Shown here: piece after piece, positions 1-8,972 of the stretch | Layout of the letters: each line of letters opens with the position of its first letter | Position numbering within the stretch: position 1 is the first letter of the stretch | Assembly (NCBI RefSeq): GCF_003362805.1 | Contig: NZ_QNQT01000004.1 | Span: 211,593-275,592, forward strand | Length of the DNA: 64,000 nt | From: Neobacillus piezotolerans | GTDB lineage: Bacteria; Bacillota; Bacilli; Bacillales; Cytobacillaceae | Direction: 5' to 3' | Made by a program: the position numbers and the translations under genes | Notes under the pieces: generated by a model | What the model saw: the letters and a program-made list of their open reading frames with translations, nothing else | Database searches by the model: none | What the model was told of the DNA's origin: nothing

Positions 1-1034
1 AATACACAACCCCTGTGCTGATGTTGGCCATGAATGCTGGAATCCTCGCGGTCCTTTGGTTTGGGAGCTTTGAAGTAAGCACTGGAGAAACAAAGGTGGG
101 GGAAGTCGTTGCGATTATCAACTATGGTACGAGGATCACTTCCGCCCTGTCGATTGTATCGATGATCATCATGATTTTTTCGAGGGCGAGGGCGTCCGGC
201 CAGAGGATTGCCGAGGTGTTCGAGACCGAGGTAGACCTCGTTGATGCTCCATTGCCATATAAGGAAAAGCCTGTGCCTTATGGGAAAATTGAATTCAAAT
301 CTGTCTCATTCCAATATCCCGGGACCAGCACGCCAGTTCTTGAAAATATCTCATTTACCGCCAAGCCAGGTTCAACCGTTGCGATCCTAGGGGCTACTGG
401 GTCAGGGAAAACATCTTTATTTCAGCTGATTCCAAGGCTTTATGATATAGCGGAAGGAGAAATCCTGATTGATGGGGCTGACATCCGGAAAATGAAGCTT
501 GAAACGCTTAGAAGGCAAATCGGGTATGTGCCGCAGGACGTCCTATTATTTACAGGGACAGTCGCGGAAAACATCTCGTGGGGGAAGGAAAACGCCTCAG
601 AGCAGGACATTACCGAGGCCGCGGTGAATGCGCAAATCCATGAATCGATTGAAAAGTTCCCTGAAGGATACGAATCAAGGATCGGACAAAAAGGGGTTAA
701 CCTTTCAGGAGGCCAGAAGCAGCGCATTTCAATTGCCAGGGCCCTTGTCCGAAAACCGAAGATTCTTCTTTTGGACGATAGTACAAGCGCGCTCGATATG
801 AAGACGGAATCCAACCTTTTAAAAGCTTTAAAGAAGTACAAATGCACGACCCTGATCATTACGCAAAAAATTTCGACTGCGATGAGCGCTGATTCCATCC
901 TTCTGCTCGAAGACGGAAAGATCAAGGCTGCCGGAACCCATGCGATGCTGATTCGGACAGAACCGCTTTACAGAAGGATTTACGAAACTCAGCTTGAAGA
1001 GGAGAACAGATTGTATGCTGAAGGCATTAACTAA
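1..1034 (+). CDS. ABC exporter half-transporter, YfiB-like (5' end outside window)
   Basis: This is the C-terminal part of a fused permease-ATPase. The reading frame is open to the left edge, so most of the membrane domain is missing. Visible are the last membrane helix region and a complete ATPase domain: Walker A GATGSGKT, LSGGQ signature and Walker B LLLDDSTSALD. The Walker B catalytic Glu is replaced by Asp, which is typical of the degenerate half of heterodimeric type IV exporters (BmrC/BmrD and TM287/288 class). The downstream gene overlaps it by 20 bases and supplies the partner half. It probably exports drugs or lipophilic compounds; the substrate cannot be read from sequence. Confidence 0.9.
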   Translation, partial: YTTPVLMLAMNAGILAVLWFGSFEVSTGETKVGEVVAIINYGTRITSALSIVSMIIMIFSRARASGQRIAEVFETEVDLVDAPLPYKEKPVPYGKIEFKSVSFQYPGTSTPVLENISFTAKPGSTVAILGATGSGKTSLFQLIPRLYDIAEGEILIDGADIRKMKLETLRRQIGYVPQDVLLFTGTVAENISWGKENASEQDITEAAVNAQIHESIEKFPEGYESRIGQKGVNLSGGQKQRISIARALVRKPKILLLDDSTSALDMKTESNLLKALKKYKCTTLIITQKISTAMSADSILLLEDGKIKAAGTHAMLIRTEPLYRRIYETQLEEENRLYAEGIN

Positions 1035-2829
1035 GCCCTTTTTGTATCCGAAACCAGTTCTGAAAGCAAAAGGCGCGCCGGAACAAAAGAAAAAGGCCAA
1101 GGCAAAAAACTGGGCGGCCACGATCAGAAGATTATGGGACTATCTTTCCGTAAAAAAGGGGGGCATTACCGTTGTCCTGTTCCTTGTCATCCTGAGCACC
1201 GGCCTATCTCTTCTGGGGCCGATCCTGATTGGAAGGACTGTCGATGATTACATTATTACGAAGGAAACAGCGGGCCTTCCGCTTCTGCTTGCGGGAATCC
1301 TCGGAGTTTATTTTATGTTTTCTCTATCAAGTTTTCTGCAGGGATATCTGATGATTGGCATTGCCCAGGATACGGTGTCAAGGCTCAGAACCGATTTGTT
1401 CAGCCATTTACACCGGCTGCCCATCTCCTTTTTTGACAAAAGGCAGTCCGGTGAGCTTATGAGCCGTGTAACGAATGACATTGAGAATGTCAGTTCGACC
1501 TTGAACAGCTCGGTCATCCAGATTTTTTCAAGCGTGCTCATGCTTGTTGGCACCATTTCCGTCATGGTATGGCTGAGCCCGCTATTGACGCTGATTTCAC
1601 TTATTATTGTTCCGCTCATGTTCCTCGGTATGAAATGGATTACGAACCGGACCGGGATCCTTTTCAAAGAGCAGCAGAGGAACCTCGGAGAATTAAATGG
1701 GTTTATCGAAGAGAAGATTTCAGGCCAGCGGATTGTCAAAACCTTTTCGCAGGAACAGAAGGCGATTGATGCTTTCCTTGAAAAAAATGGCCGGTTAAGG
1801 CAGTCGGGCTTTTGGGCGCAAACCTTTTCCGGGTTCATTCCGAAGCTTATGAACGTCCTGAATAATGTCAGTTTCACCATCATCGCGGCGATTGGCGGAA
1901 TCTTTGCCTTAAAAGGTATGATTTCAATAGGTGTCATCATCGTTTTCGCCGAATACTCCCGCCAGTTTACCAGGCCCTTGAATGATTTGGCGAACCAGTT
2001 CAACACGCTCCTGTCAGCGGTCGCCGGGGCGGAGCGGGTATTTGAAATTCTTGATGAGGATGCCGAATCGACAGATGAATCCGGTGCCATCGAGCTGGAT
2101 GAGGTAATTGGAGAGGTTGAATTCCGCAATGTTTCTTTTTCATATGAGAAGGAAGGGAATACAATCAGAGACGTTTCATTCCTGGTATATCCCGGCGAAA
2201 TGGTTGCCCTTGTCGGCCCGACGGGTGCCGGAAAGTCGACAATCATCAATCTGCTATCACGTTTCTATGACCCTGATAGCGGAGCGATTTTGATTGATGG
2301 GCACGATACATCCGCCGTTAAAAGAAAAAGCCTCCGCAGCTATATGGGCTTTGTGCTTCAGGACTCCTTCCTGTTCGAGGGGCCGATTTTGGAGAATATC
2401 CGTTATGGAAGGTTGGAGGCAACGGATGAAGAGGTAATCGAGGCGGCGAAAATGGCAAATGCCCATTCCTTCATTGAAAAGATGCCTGAGGGCTATGGCA
2501 CAGTCCTGAAACAGGATGGTAGCGGTATTTCCCAGGGTCAAAAACAGCTCCTATCAATCGCCAGGGCAATCCTGGCCGACCCGTCGATTTTAATTTTGGA
2601 TGAAGCGACTAGTTCTATCGATACGATCACCGAATTGAAAATCCAGGACGCGCTCGGAAGGCTGATGAGGGGAAGGACCAGTTTTGTTATTGCCCACCGT
2701 TTGAACACTATCCGGAATGCCGATAAAATCCTTGTCCTTCAAAATGGGGAGATTATTGAGGAAGGGAACCACGAATCCCTTCTTGGGAATAAAGGATTTT
2801 ATTATGAACTGAATAATAATAAAAATTAG
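1015..2829 (+). CDS. ABC exporter half-transporter, YfiC-like (partner of upstream gene)
   Basis: A 604-residue permease-ATPase with six predicted membrane helices (about residues 50-330), then an ATPase domain with Walker A GPTGAGKST (about 401-409) and a canonical Walker B ILILDEATS (about 525-533). The signature loop reads ISQGQ instead of LSGGQ. With the Asp Walker B of the upstream protein this builds one degenerate and one consensus ATP site, the pattern of asymmetric heterodimers. I chose ATG 1015 because GAGGAGA lies just upstream; an in-frame TTG at 994 has no such site. The 604 length matches what I recall for B. subtilis YfiC. A terminator follows. Confidence 0.9.
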   Translation: MLKALTKPFLYPKPVLKAKGAPEQKKKAKAKNWAATIRRLWDYLSVKKGGITVVLFLVILSTGLSLLGPILIGRTVDDYIITKETAGLPLLLAGILGVYFMFSLSSFLQGYLMIGIAQDTVSRLRTDLFSHLHRLPISFFDKRQSGELMSRVTNDIENVSSTLNSSVIQIFSSVLMLVGTISVMVWLSPLLTLISLIIVPLMFLGMKWITNRTGILFKEQQRNLGELNGFIEEKISGQRIVKTFSQEQKAIDAFLEKNGRLRQSGFWAQTFSGFIPKLMNVLNNVSFTIIAAIGGIFALKGMISIGVIIVFAEYSRQFTRPLNDLANQFNTLLSAVAGAERVFEILDEDAESTDESGAIELDEVIGEVEFRNVSFSYEKEGNTIRDVSFLVYPGEMVALVGPTGAGKSTIINLLSRFYDPDSGAILIDGHDTSAVKRKSLRSYMGFVLQDSFLFEGPILENIRYGRLEATDEEVIEAAKMANAHSFIEKMPEGYGTVLKQDGSGISQGQKQLLSIARAILADPSILILDEATSSIDTITELKIQDALGRLMRGRTSFVIAHRLNTIRNADKILVLQNGEIIEEGNHESLLGNKGFYYELNNNKN

Positions 2830-2858
2830 GCTGGGTATCTACTCCCGGCCTTTTTCTT
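2828..2858 (+). terminator. Rho-independent terminator of the ABC exporter operon
   Basis: An 8-bp stem (2828-2835 with 2844-2851, one G-T pair) is followed by TTTTTCTTTT. It begins at the stop codon of the second exporter gene. Confidence 0.8.
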
Positions 2859-2981
2859 TTGAAGTTTTTAATACTATTAAAATCGTATATAAATTTTCTG
2901 TGTTTCAGTGTTTACCCTCAAAAAACAACCTATTATACTCGAATGATTGTAAGATAATTTAGAATAATGTGATAAAAATTG

Positions 2982-3010
2982 TTGTTTACAGCAGGTCGTT
3001 ATTCTATAAT
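2982..3010 (+). promoter_or_regulatory. Sigma-A promoter of the AlsT-type symporter gene
   Basis: TTGTTT (2982-2987), a 17-base spacer, then TATAAT (3005-3010). The start point would fall near 3017, giving a leader of about 37 bases. This also rules out the upstream in-frame start at 2979. Confidence 0.7.
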
Positions 3011-3053
3011 TCAGAATGAAGAGAAAATTCTGAAACACACAAGGGGGATGTTT

Positions 3054-4514
3054 GTGAACGAATTTGTTAACTCGTTGAATGGCTGGCTTTGGAGTACACC
3101 AATGATCGTATTTTGCCTTGGGGTAGGGCTGTACTTTTCATTGCGCACCCGCTTTCTCCAGGTAAGACACATTAAAGACATGGTCATGCTGATGTTTAAA
3201 GGGAAGAGTTCGGATGCGGGCGTTTCATCGTTCCAGGCGCTATCGCTGGCATTGTCCGGGCGAGTGGGCACAGGTAATATAGCGGGTACAGCCACGGCTA
3301 TCGCATTTGGAGGACCAGGAGCTGTTTTCTGGATGTGGGCTATCGCTTTCATCGGAGCCGGAACGGCGTTTGTCGAATCGACTCTAGCGCAAATTTACAA
3401 GGTAAAGCAGGACGGGGAGTACCGCGGGGGACCGGCTTATTACATTGAAAAAGGCATGGGAATGAAATGGTACGGAATCCTGTTCGCATTATCGGCTCTG
3501 GTCGCAATGAGCTTCCTAATGCCGGGCATCCAATCCAATTCCATTGCAATCGGAATTGAAAACGCATTCAAAGTGGACAGGACTATTACGGGAGCAATCA
3601 TTGTTATTATTCTTGGTGCGATTATTTTTGGGGGAGTAAAAAGGATTTCAATTGTAGCTTCTTATGTGGTTCCTTTTATGGCCCTTGGTTATATTCTTGT
3701 TTCACTCTATATCGTCGCCGTCAATTTCGGTAAAGTCCCTGAAGTTTTTTCACTTATTTTCAGAAGTGCATTCGGCGCGGACGCGGCGTTTGGCGCGCTG
3801 CTTGGACTTGCAATCCAGTGGGGCGTTAAGCGGGGGATTTATTCCAATGAAGCCGGACAGGGAACGGGAGCGCATGCTGCGGGTGCGGCTGAAGTATCCC
3901 ATCCTGCGAAGCAGGGTCTCGTCCAGGCTTTCTCAGTCTATATCGATACGCTTTTCGTTTGTTCTGCAACAGCCTTCATGATCCTTTTTACAGGTATGTA
4001 CAACACAGTAGGTACGGACGGGAAGACGTTTATTACTGAAAATCTGCCAGGGGTGGAAGCAGGGCCAGGATTTACACAGGCTGCTGTTGATACTGCGCTT
4101 CCGGGCTTTGGAGCAGGTTTTGTGGCTGTGGCACTTTTCTTCTTCGCCTTTACGACAATTATGGCATACTACTACATTGCAGAAACGAACATCGCCTACC
4201 TGACGAGGGGGATGAGCAGCAAATGGCCGATGTTTGTCCTTAAGCTTGTATTGATGGCTTCAACTTTTTACGGTGCAGTTAAAACAGCCAACCTTGCATG
4301 GGCGCTTGGAGATGTCGGCCTCGGGATCATGGTATGGCTTAACCTGATCGCCGTAGTGATCCTCGCTAAGCCTGCCTTGATGGCGCTGAAGGACTATGAG
4401 GCCCAGAAAAAGGCCGGGCTGGATCCAGTTTTCAATTCAAAGAAGCTTGGCATTAAAAATGCCGAGTATTGGGAAGAGGATTACAACGGAATCGAGACAG
4501 AAAGAGTATCATAA
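3054..4514 (+). CDS. Sodium:alanine/glycine symporter, AGCS family (AlsT-like)
   Basis: A 486-residue polytopic membrane protein of the AGCS family, which imports alanine, glycine or glutamine with Na+. Family features seen: the N-terminal segment with GVGLYFSLRTRFLQVRH, then SSFQALSLALSGRVGTGNIAG and GGPGAVFWMW, and a later stretch IYSNEAGQGTGAHAAGAA. The start is GTG 3054, six bases after AAGGGGG; ATG 3048 abuts that site and is too close. It is monocistronic, between its own promoter and a terminator. The amino-acid substrate is uncertain. Confidence 0.9.
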   Translation: MNEFVNSLNGWLWSTPMIVFCLGVGLYFSLRTRFLQVRHIKDMVMLMFKGKSSDAGVSSFQALSLALSGRVGTGNIAGTATAIAFGGPGAVFWMWAIAFIGAGTAFVESTLAQIYKVKQDGEYRGGPAYYIEKGMGMKWYGILFALSALVAMSFLMPGIQSNSIAIGIENAFKVDRTITGAIIVIILGAIIFGGVKRISIVASYVVPFMALGYILVSLYIVAVNFGKVPEVFSLIFRSAFGADAAFGALLGLAIQWGVKRGIYSNEAGQGTGAHAAGAAEVSHPAKQGLVQAFSVYIDTLFVCSATAFMILFTGMYNTVGTDGKTFITENLPGVEAGPGFTQAAVDTALPGFGAGFVAVALFFFAFTTIMAYYYIAETNIAYLTRGMSSKWPMFVLKLVLMASTFYGAVKTANLAWALGDVGLGIMVWLNLIAVVILAKPALMALKDYEAQKKAGLDPVFNSKKLGIKNAEYWEEDYNGIETERVS

Positions 4515-4526
4515 AGTAGAAGTTGG

Positions 4527-4557
4527 AAAAACGGGGTGCTATGCATCCCGTTTTTTT
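4527..4557 (+). terminator. Terminator after the AlsT-like gene
   Basis: Arms AAACGGG and CCCGTTT enclose a small loop and are followed by seven T residues. Confidence 0.8.
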
Positions 4558-4703
4558 GTGTCCGATAAGTTCGTTCGTGTCGTTTTTTAGGGGAATTGCT
4601 TAGTAATTGTCGGACGAAATACTCTTGTGATGTAAAGGATTTGGAAGAGATTTGTCGTAAAATAAATATAACAAATTGTCATTTGGGAAATTGGGTGCAT
4701 TGA

Positions 4704-6002
4704 ATGATTGAGGAAAAGCTGCTTCTCCAGGCCCTGTTGATTTTGGCCCCCGTACTTCTCTTCAGCCTCCTGCCAGAGAATAGGCGGCTGGAGAATAATG
4801 GTTTGATTTTTGGGATATTCCAAGGTGGCGCAGCCTTTTTATGTGTTGTGTTTTCTTATCACTTTGAAGGATTCTACTGGGATTTGCGGTACGTCCCGTT
4901 TGTCCTGGCCCTCCTTTATGGCGGCCCGGGGGCGGGCCTGATTGTATTTGTCGTCATTCTCGTAACTAGAACCTTCATTGGCGGCGAGGCGGTTATTTAC
5001 AGTTATTTTACAAGTATCGCCACAGTTGTTTTTGCGATTTTTTGGTATAAAAAGTTCTGGACGTACACGCCTTCAAATCGGATTAAACTAGCAATCCTGG
5101 GCAGCGGATGGTCGATGTTCTTCTCCTTTTCCATGTTCGTGCTTTTCCGGACACTCGCGGGGAGGGATTTGGATAGGGACCTGATTTTATCGCCGGATAT
5201 TCTATTGTTTGGAGCAATCAGCATTGCGGGCATCGGTTTCTCGGCCAGATTGATTGAGGAACTTATCGAAAGGGAAAAAATGCGGGACGATATTTTAAGA
5301 AGTGAAAAACTGAATACCATGGGAGAACTCGCTGCCTCCTTTGCACATGAGGTACGGAATCCCCTAACTGTCGTAAAAGGGTTTATGCAGCTGATGCACC
5401 AAAATGAAACCGGAAAAAACCATGAATATCTAACCCTCGCCTTGAGTGAAGTAGGGCGCGCGGAAATGATCCTTAGTGATTACCTTAATTTTGCAAAGCC
5501 GCAGTTCCATAAAATTGAGGAATGCTGCTACCATGAAGTGCTCTCGGAAATCATTGCCCTGCTAAACCCGCTTGCCGCTAAAGGAGGAGTAACCCTTGAG
5601 GGCAATTTGTCAAAGGAGAACCTTCATATCGAGACGGACCGGAACCAGCTAAAACAGGCGATTGTCAACCTGTTGAAAAATGCAATAGAGGCCACTAAAG
5701 AAGGAGGCATGGTTTCTGTCAGCCTTAATGGGAAGGACGGTCAAGCGGTAATTGAAATTACCGACAATGGCAGGGGAATGACACAGGAGCAGCTCTCAAG
5801 GATTGGTACACTTTTTTACACCACCAAGGAAAGAGGGACAGGCCTGGGGACATGTGTATCCCTAAGAATTATTAATGAAATGGACGGCCGTGTCTTTTAT
5901 TCGAGTGAATTGGATAAAGGGACCAAGGTGACGCTGCTTTTACCGGTAAGCAAAATGAGTTGCCCGAACCAAACGCAGGGGATGTTGCAAGTAGCAAAGT
6001 GA
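4704..6002 (+). CDS. kinB: KinB-like sporulation histidine kinase
   Basis: A 432-residue membrane sensor kinase. About six membrane helices (residues 5-185) form a 5TMR-LYT-like sensor with the stretch LRYVPFVLALLYGGPGAG. The H-box AHEVRNPLTVVKGFMQL has its phospho-acceptor His at about 215. The N box NLLKNAIEA, G1 DNGRGM and G2 GTGLGT follow. Length and architecture fit B. subtilis KinB (428 residues), which feeds the Spo0F/Spo0B/Spo0A phosphorelay. No response regulator is adjacent, as expected for an orphan sporulation kinase. kapB, which follows kinB in B. subtilis, is absent here. The KinB assignment is by resemblance; KinD or KinE-like kinases are alternatives. Confidence 0.75.
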   Translation: MIEEKLLLQALLILAPVLLFSLLPENRRLENNGLIFGIFQGGAAFLCVVFSYHFEGFYWDLRYVPFVLALLYGGPGAGLIVFVVILVTRTFIGGEAVIYSYFTSIATVVFAIFWYKKFWTYTPSNRIKLAILGSGWSMFFSFSMFVLFRTLAGRDLDRDLILSPDILLFGAISIAGIGFSARLIEELIEREKMRDDILRSEKLNTMGELAASFAHEVRNPLTVVKGFMQLMHQNETGKNHEYLTLALSEVGRAEMILSDYLNFAKPQFHKIEECCYHEVLSEIIALLNPLAAKGGVTLEGNLSKENLHIETDRNQLKQAIVNLLKNAIEATKEGGMVSVSLNGKDGQAVIEITDNGRGMTQEQLSRIGTLFYTTKERGTGLGTCVSLRIINEMDGRVFYSSELDKGTKVTLLLPVSKMSCPNQTQGMLQVAK

Positions 6003-6022
6003 AATGAATTTGATTACAGATT

Positions 6023-6051
6023 GGGGTCCCTAATAAGGGTCCTCTTTTTTT
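6023..6051 (+). terminator. Terminator after the KinB-like gene
   Basis: An imperfect stem (GGGGTCCCT with AGGGTCCTC, one internal mismatch) is followed by seven T residues. It closes the upstream unit before the AT-rich block starts. Confidence 0.65.
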
Positions 6052-6218
6052 ATGAATAGGTTTCATTACTTATGCGAATTTTCAAAACACCCTAACCTCT
6101 AAAACCGCTGGGAGCGAAAAATGACGAAATTTGGCGATTTTTAAAAAAATATGTAATTAACTATTGTGGAAGGTGGTAAAATAAAGAAGAATAAAGTTAT
6201 TTTTTAAGGGAGAAACCT

Positions 6219-7448
6219 ATGAATGAAAACTTAAAAGATGTAAGACTCGTCTCGGAAGAAGTGAAGGCTCTTAAACTTTTTTTCTATCTTTTTTATCCTA
6301 CATTTATTGTAGTGGACCTATTTTTATTCCTTGCGTATAGGGGAACCAAATCCTCAGCCCATTATGTGTTAGATCCTTTTGAGGTTGCGTGGTACTATCT
6401 TATTGTTTTGGGACTGCTTCCATTATCAATATACTGGATTAAAAGATATTCTCCTTTTTCGGTGAAATATTTGTTTTTTATTTGTTTTTCAATTGTTGAC
6501 TTTAACTATATAGTCTATGCCTATATGAACTCTCCCGGTAACATTTTAAGCTCGAATTTTGTTGAGCTTATCTTCATATTGCTTGTTCCGACTTTTGTTA
6601 ATAAAAGATATTTCTGGGTAATTTGCATCGGAACTATTATTAAGTATTTGTTCTGTGGATTGGTCCTTCAGACAACAGAGGTTTTTGTACCTATGGCTCT
6701 ATACATGCTTATATCATCCATTTCCTTTATTATATTGAATCGATATTCATCCCATTTAATGGCTATTACAGAAGTATATGAAGAACTAAGGCAAAAGGAA
6801 AAACTCATTAGCGTTGGACAGATGGCTACAGGAATAGCGCATGAAATTCGGAATCCTTTAACAGCCTTGAAAGGATTTATTCAGCTCCAGCAAGAGACAT
6901 CGAACAGTAAGGATTATTCTTTGATTATGAATCAGGAAATTGACAGGCTGACTACAATCGTAGATGACTTGATGATTTTGGGGAAACCAAAAAGCGCCTC
7001 TTTCACTAAAATTGACTTAAAGGAAATGATTGATTATGGCCTTTCCATAGCCATGCAATTTGCGAGAGGAACAAGGATTACCTTTATAAAGGAGTTCGAT
7101 GCAAATCCTGCCCTTATAAAGGGAGATGAAAAGCAACTAAAGCAAGTTATCATTAATTTAGTTAAAAATTCAATTGAATCAATGGCTGAGGAAGGTACTA
7201 TTAAAATTTCCCTGAGGTCATTTGATGAAAACCAAATCGTCCTGTCTATAGCGGATGAAGGATATGGGATACCTGAAGAACACATTAAGAAGTTATGCGA
7301 CCCTTTTTTTACAACAAAAAAGGACGGTACGGGATTAGGGCTGATGGTAACTAACCAAATTGTGATGGATCATGGTGGAAAAATCGAAATTCAGAGTGAA
7401 ATAAATACAGGGACAAAAATTGACATTTTGCTTCCAAAGTTGCAGTAA
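6219..7448 (+). CDS. Orphan membrane histidine kinase, first gene of the peptide/M50 block
   Basis: A 409-residue kinase. About six hydrophobic helices (residues 18-180) lead through a short linker to the H-box GIAHEIRNPLTALKGFIQLQ (His about 208), N box NLVKNSIESM, G1 DEGYGI and G2 GTGLGL. The H-box is of the KinA/KinE sporulation type that phosphorylates Spo0F, and no response regulator lies nearby. The sensor resembles that of the next gene (shared patterns KYLFCGLVLQ / KYLIAGIVIQ and a closing LNR), so both probably read the same signal. Start ATG follows AAGGGAG. The gene is clearly more AT-rich than the flanking regions. Signal unknown; a product of the small peptide gene downstream is an inference. 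Confidence 0.85.
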   Translation: MNENLKDVRLVSEEVKALKLFFYLFYPTFIVVDLFLFLAYRGTKSSAHYVLDPFEVAWYYLIVLGLLPLSIYWIKRYSPFSVKYLFFICFSIVDFNYIVYAYMNSPGNILSSNFVELIFILLVPTFVNKRYFWVICIGTIIKYLFCGLVLQTTEVFVPMALYMLISSISFIILNRYSSHLMAITEVYEELRQKEKLISVGQMATGIAHEIRNPLTALKGFIQLQQETSNSKDYSLIMNQEIDRLTTIVDDLMILGKPKSASFTKIDLKEMIDYGLSIAMQFARGTRITFIKEFDANPALIKGDEKQLKQVIINLVKNSIESMAEEGTIKISLRSFDENQIVLSIADEGYGIPEEHIKKLCDPFFTTKKDGTGLGLMVTNQIVMDHGGKIEIQSEINTGTKIDILLPKLQ

Positions 7449-7639
7449 AACGTCCTTTTGTTGAGTTAGTGCTTAACATTTTGGGGGAAATTTCTACTAT
7501 TATTCATATTTATGCCTCAAGAGCTATGTATTGATAGTGAAAATTGTTTTATAATGTATGGGATACTGTATAAAATGGAAGAAAAACTAGATATTAGCAA
7601 TAGAGTTAAGAAGAGGACTTTTACTAGCGAGGTATTTAC

Positions 7640-8824
7640 ATGCAGAAACCAATTTATGAAAGTTTATTGAATGAGGAACAGAGAACCTTAAAATGGTTTA
7701 TCGCTCTGTTTTATATTATCTCATTGTTGTTTGATCTTTTTTACGATTTAGTTGTTCCGAAATATATGTCAAATGGTGGAGATTCAATTTCATATTTTTT
7801 CGGATATTGGATATATGTATTTTTGTTTGCATTGATTCCAGTCGCAATATATTTAATCAAGAAGAAGAAATCCTATCTAGTAAAGTATGTTTATTTTATT
7901 TCTTATACTGTTTTGTATTTAATTAATGATATTTTAACATTTGTAGGAAATCCGGAACTTTATAGAAGTGGAAATCCAGTTGAGATATTTTGGCTATTAC
8001 TCTCACCAATTTTTGTGAGCACTCCCTTCTTTTTAGTTGTATCGTTAGGTTCATTAGCAAAATATCTTATTGCGGGGATTGTAATTCAAGCCCCGAATGC
8101 GTTTTTTGCCATTATGTTAATTGCAATACTGGCTGTTCTAGCCTATATAATATTAAATCGATTCCAATCGTATGTTAACGCAGTTAAAACATCTTATGAT
8201 CAACAGCTTGTGGGGATAGTAAAGGGAGTCATTTCTACATTGGAGCTCAAAGACCCTTACACAAGGGGTCATAGTGAAAGGGTAGCGAATTACGCCATGA
8301 TTCTGGCAAAAGAATTGGGCCAATTTTCTAAAGACGAACTAAAAACTTATAATTATGCTTGTCTCCTTCATGATATTGGAAAGGTGAATATTCCTGATAA
8401 TATATTAATGAAACCCACAGCTCTTACAAAGGAAGAATATGAAATTATAAAATCCCACCCTGAAATCGGTGAAAGAGCAGTTTCTAATGTGGATGGTCTC
8501 CAGGGAAGCATTTCAGTTATCCGTTCGCATCATGAACGATGGGATGGCAAAGGGTACCCTGATCAACTTAAAGGAGTGGAAATACCTTATTTAGCAAGAA
8601 TAACTTCAATTGCGGACGCATTTGATGCCATGACGAGTTCTCGGTCTTATAGAGCAGCTCTGTCTGTCGAGGAAGCTTACAATAGAATATTAGAAGGTAA
8701 AGGAACTCAATTTGATCCAGAATTGGTGGAAGTCTTTAAAAGAGTTTTTCCAACATGGAAGGAAATCCATAAAGAATGGAATGAAAACCCTACAGAAAGG
8801 TTTTCAAACTTAAACATTGGTTAA
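7640..8824 (+). CDS. Membrane HD-GYP cyclic-di-GMP phosphodiesterase-like protein
   Basis: A 394-residue protein with a six-helix membrane sensor (about 18-175) paralogous to that of the upstream kinase, then an HD-GYP domain. The metal site HDIGK is at about 244-248 and the signature HHERWDGKGYP at about 297-307, so the enzyme looks intact and would hydrolyse c-di-GMP in the cytoplasm. The start follows GCGAGGT. Its stop codon lies 15 bases before the ATG of the peptide gene, which implies one transcript. A 191-base gap separates it from the kinase gene. Confidence 0.88.
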   Translation: MQKPIYESLLNEEQRTLKWFIALFYIISLLFDLFYDLVVPKYMSNGGDSISYFFGYWIYVFLFALIPVAIYLIKKKKSYLVKYVYFISYTVLYLINDILTFVGNPELYRSGNPVEIFWLLLSPIFVSTPFFLVVSLGSLAKYLIAGIVIQAPNAFFAIMLIAILAVLAYIILNRFQSYVNAVKTSYDQQLVGIVKGVISTLELKDPYTRGHSERVANYAMILAKELGQFSKDELKTYNYACLLHDIGKVNIPDNILMKPTALTKEEYEIIKSHPEIGERAVSNVDGLQGSISVIRSHHERWDGKGYPDQLKGVEIPYLARITSIADAFDAMTSSRSYRAALSVEEAYNRILEGKGTQFDPELVEVFKRVFPTWKEIHKEWNENPTERFSNLNIG

Positions 8825-8839
8825 AAAGGAGGTGAAATT

Positions 8840-8908
8840 ATGAAAATCCGGAAATTAAAGAAAGTTAAAGTAACCGTTATTCCTTGCTGGTGGTGCTTTT
8901 GGCTATAG
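8840..8908 (+). CDS. 22-residue Trp/Cys-rich peptide, putative precursor or pheromone
   Basis: A very short ORF of 22 codons. The N-terminal half is basic (MKIRKLKKVKV) and the C-terminus reads PCWWCFWL. AAGGAGGTG, an essentially perfect ribosome-binding site, lies at 8826-8834 with normal spacing, so translation is well supported. It sits 15 bases after the HD-GYP stop and about 65 bases before an M50 peptidase whose N-terminus resembles the PqqD/RRE fold that binds precursor peptides. This order (precursor, hairpin, processing enzyme) is familiar from ribosomally made peptide operons. I do not recognise the peptide family. Proposed and unproven: the membrane M50 enzyme trims it and the Cys-Trp-rich tail is the active signal or toxin. 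Confidence 0.7.
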   Translation: MKIRKLKKVKVTVIPCWWCFWL

Positions 8909-8916
8909 GATAAATT

Positions 8917-8949
8917 AAGAGGATGCGTATTTTAAATATGCATCCTCTT
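8917..8949 (+). promoter_or_regulatory. Near-perfect hairpin between the peptide and M50 genes
   Basis: Arms 8917-8931 and 8935-8949 form 15 pairs (one G-U) around a three-base loop. No T-run follows, so it is unlikely to be a full terminator. A hairpin here could stabilise the peptide mRNA or give partial readthrough, setting a high peptide-to-enzyme ratio. Confidence 0.7.
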
Positions 8950-8972
8950 ATAATTAAGAACAGGTGAAAAAA

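Noticed and set aside
1308..2249. 313-codon minus-strand ORF inside the second ABC gene
   Set aside because: Antisense to a canonical ABC exporter with intact motifs; no start signal.
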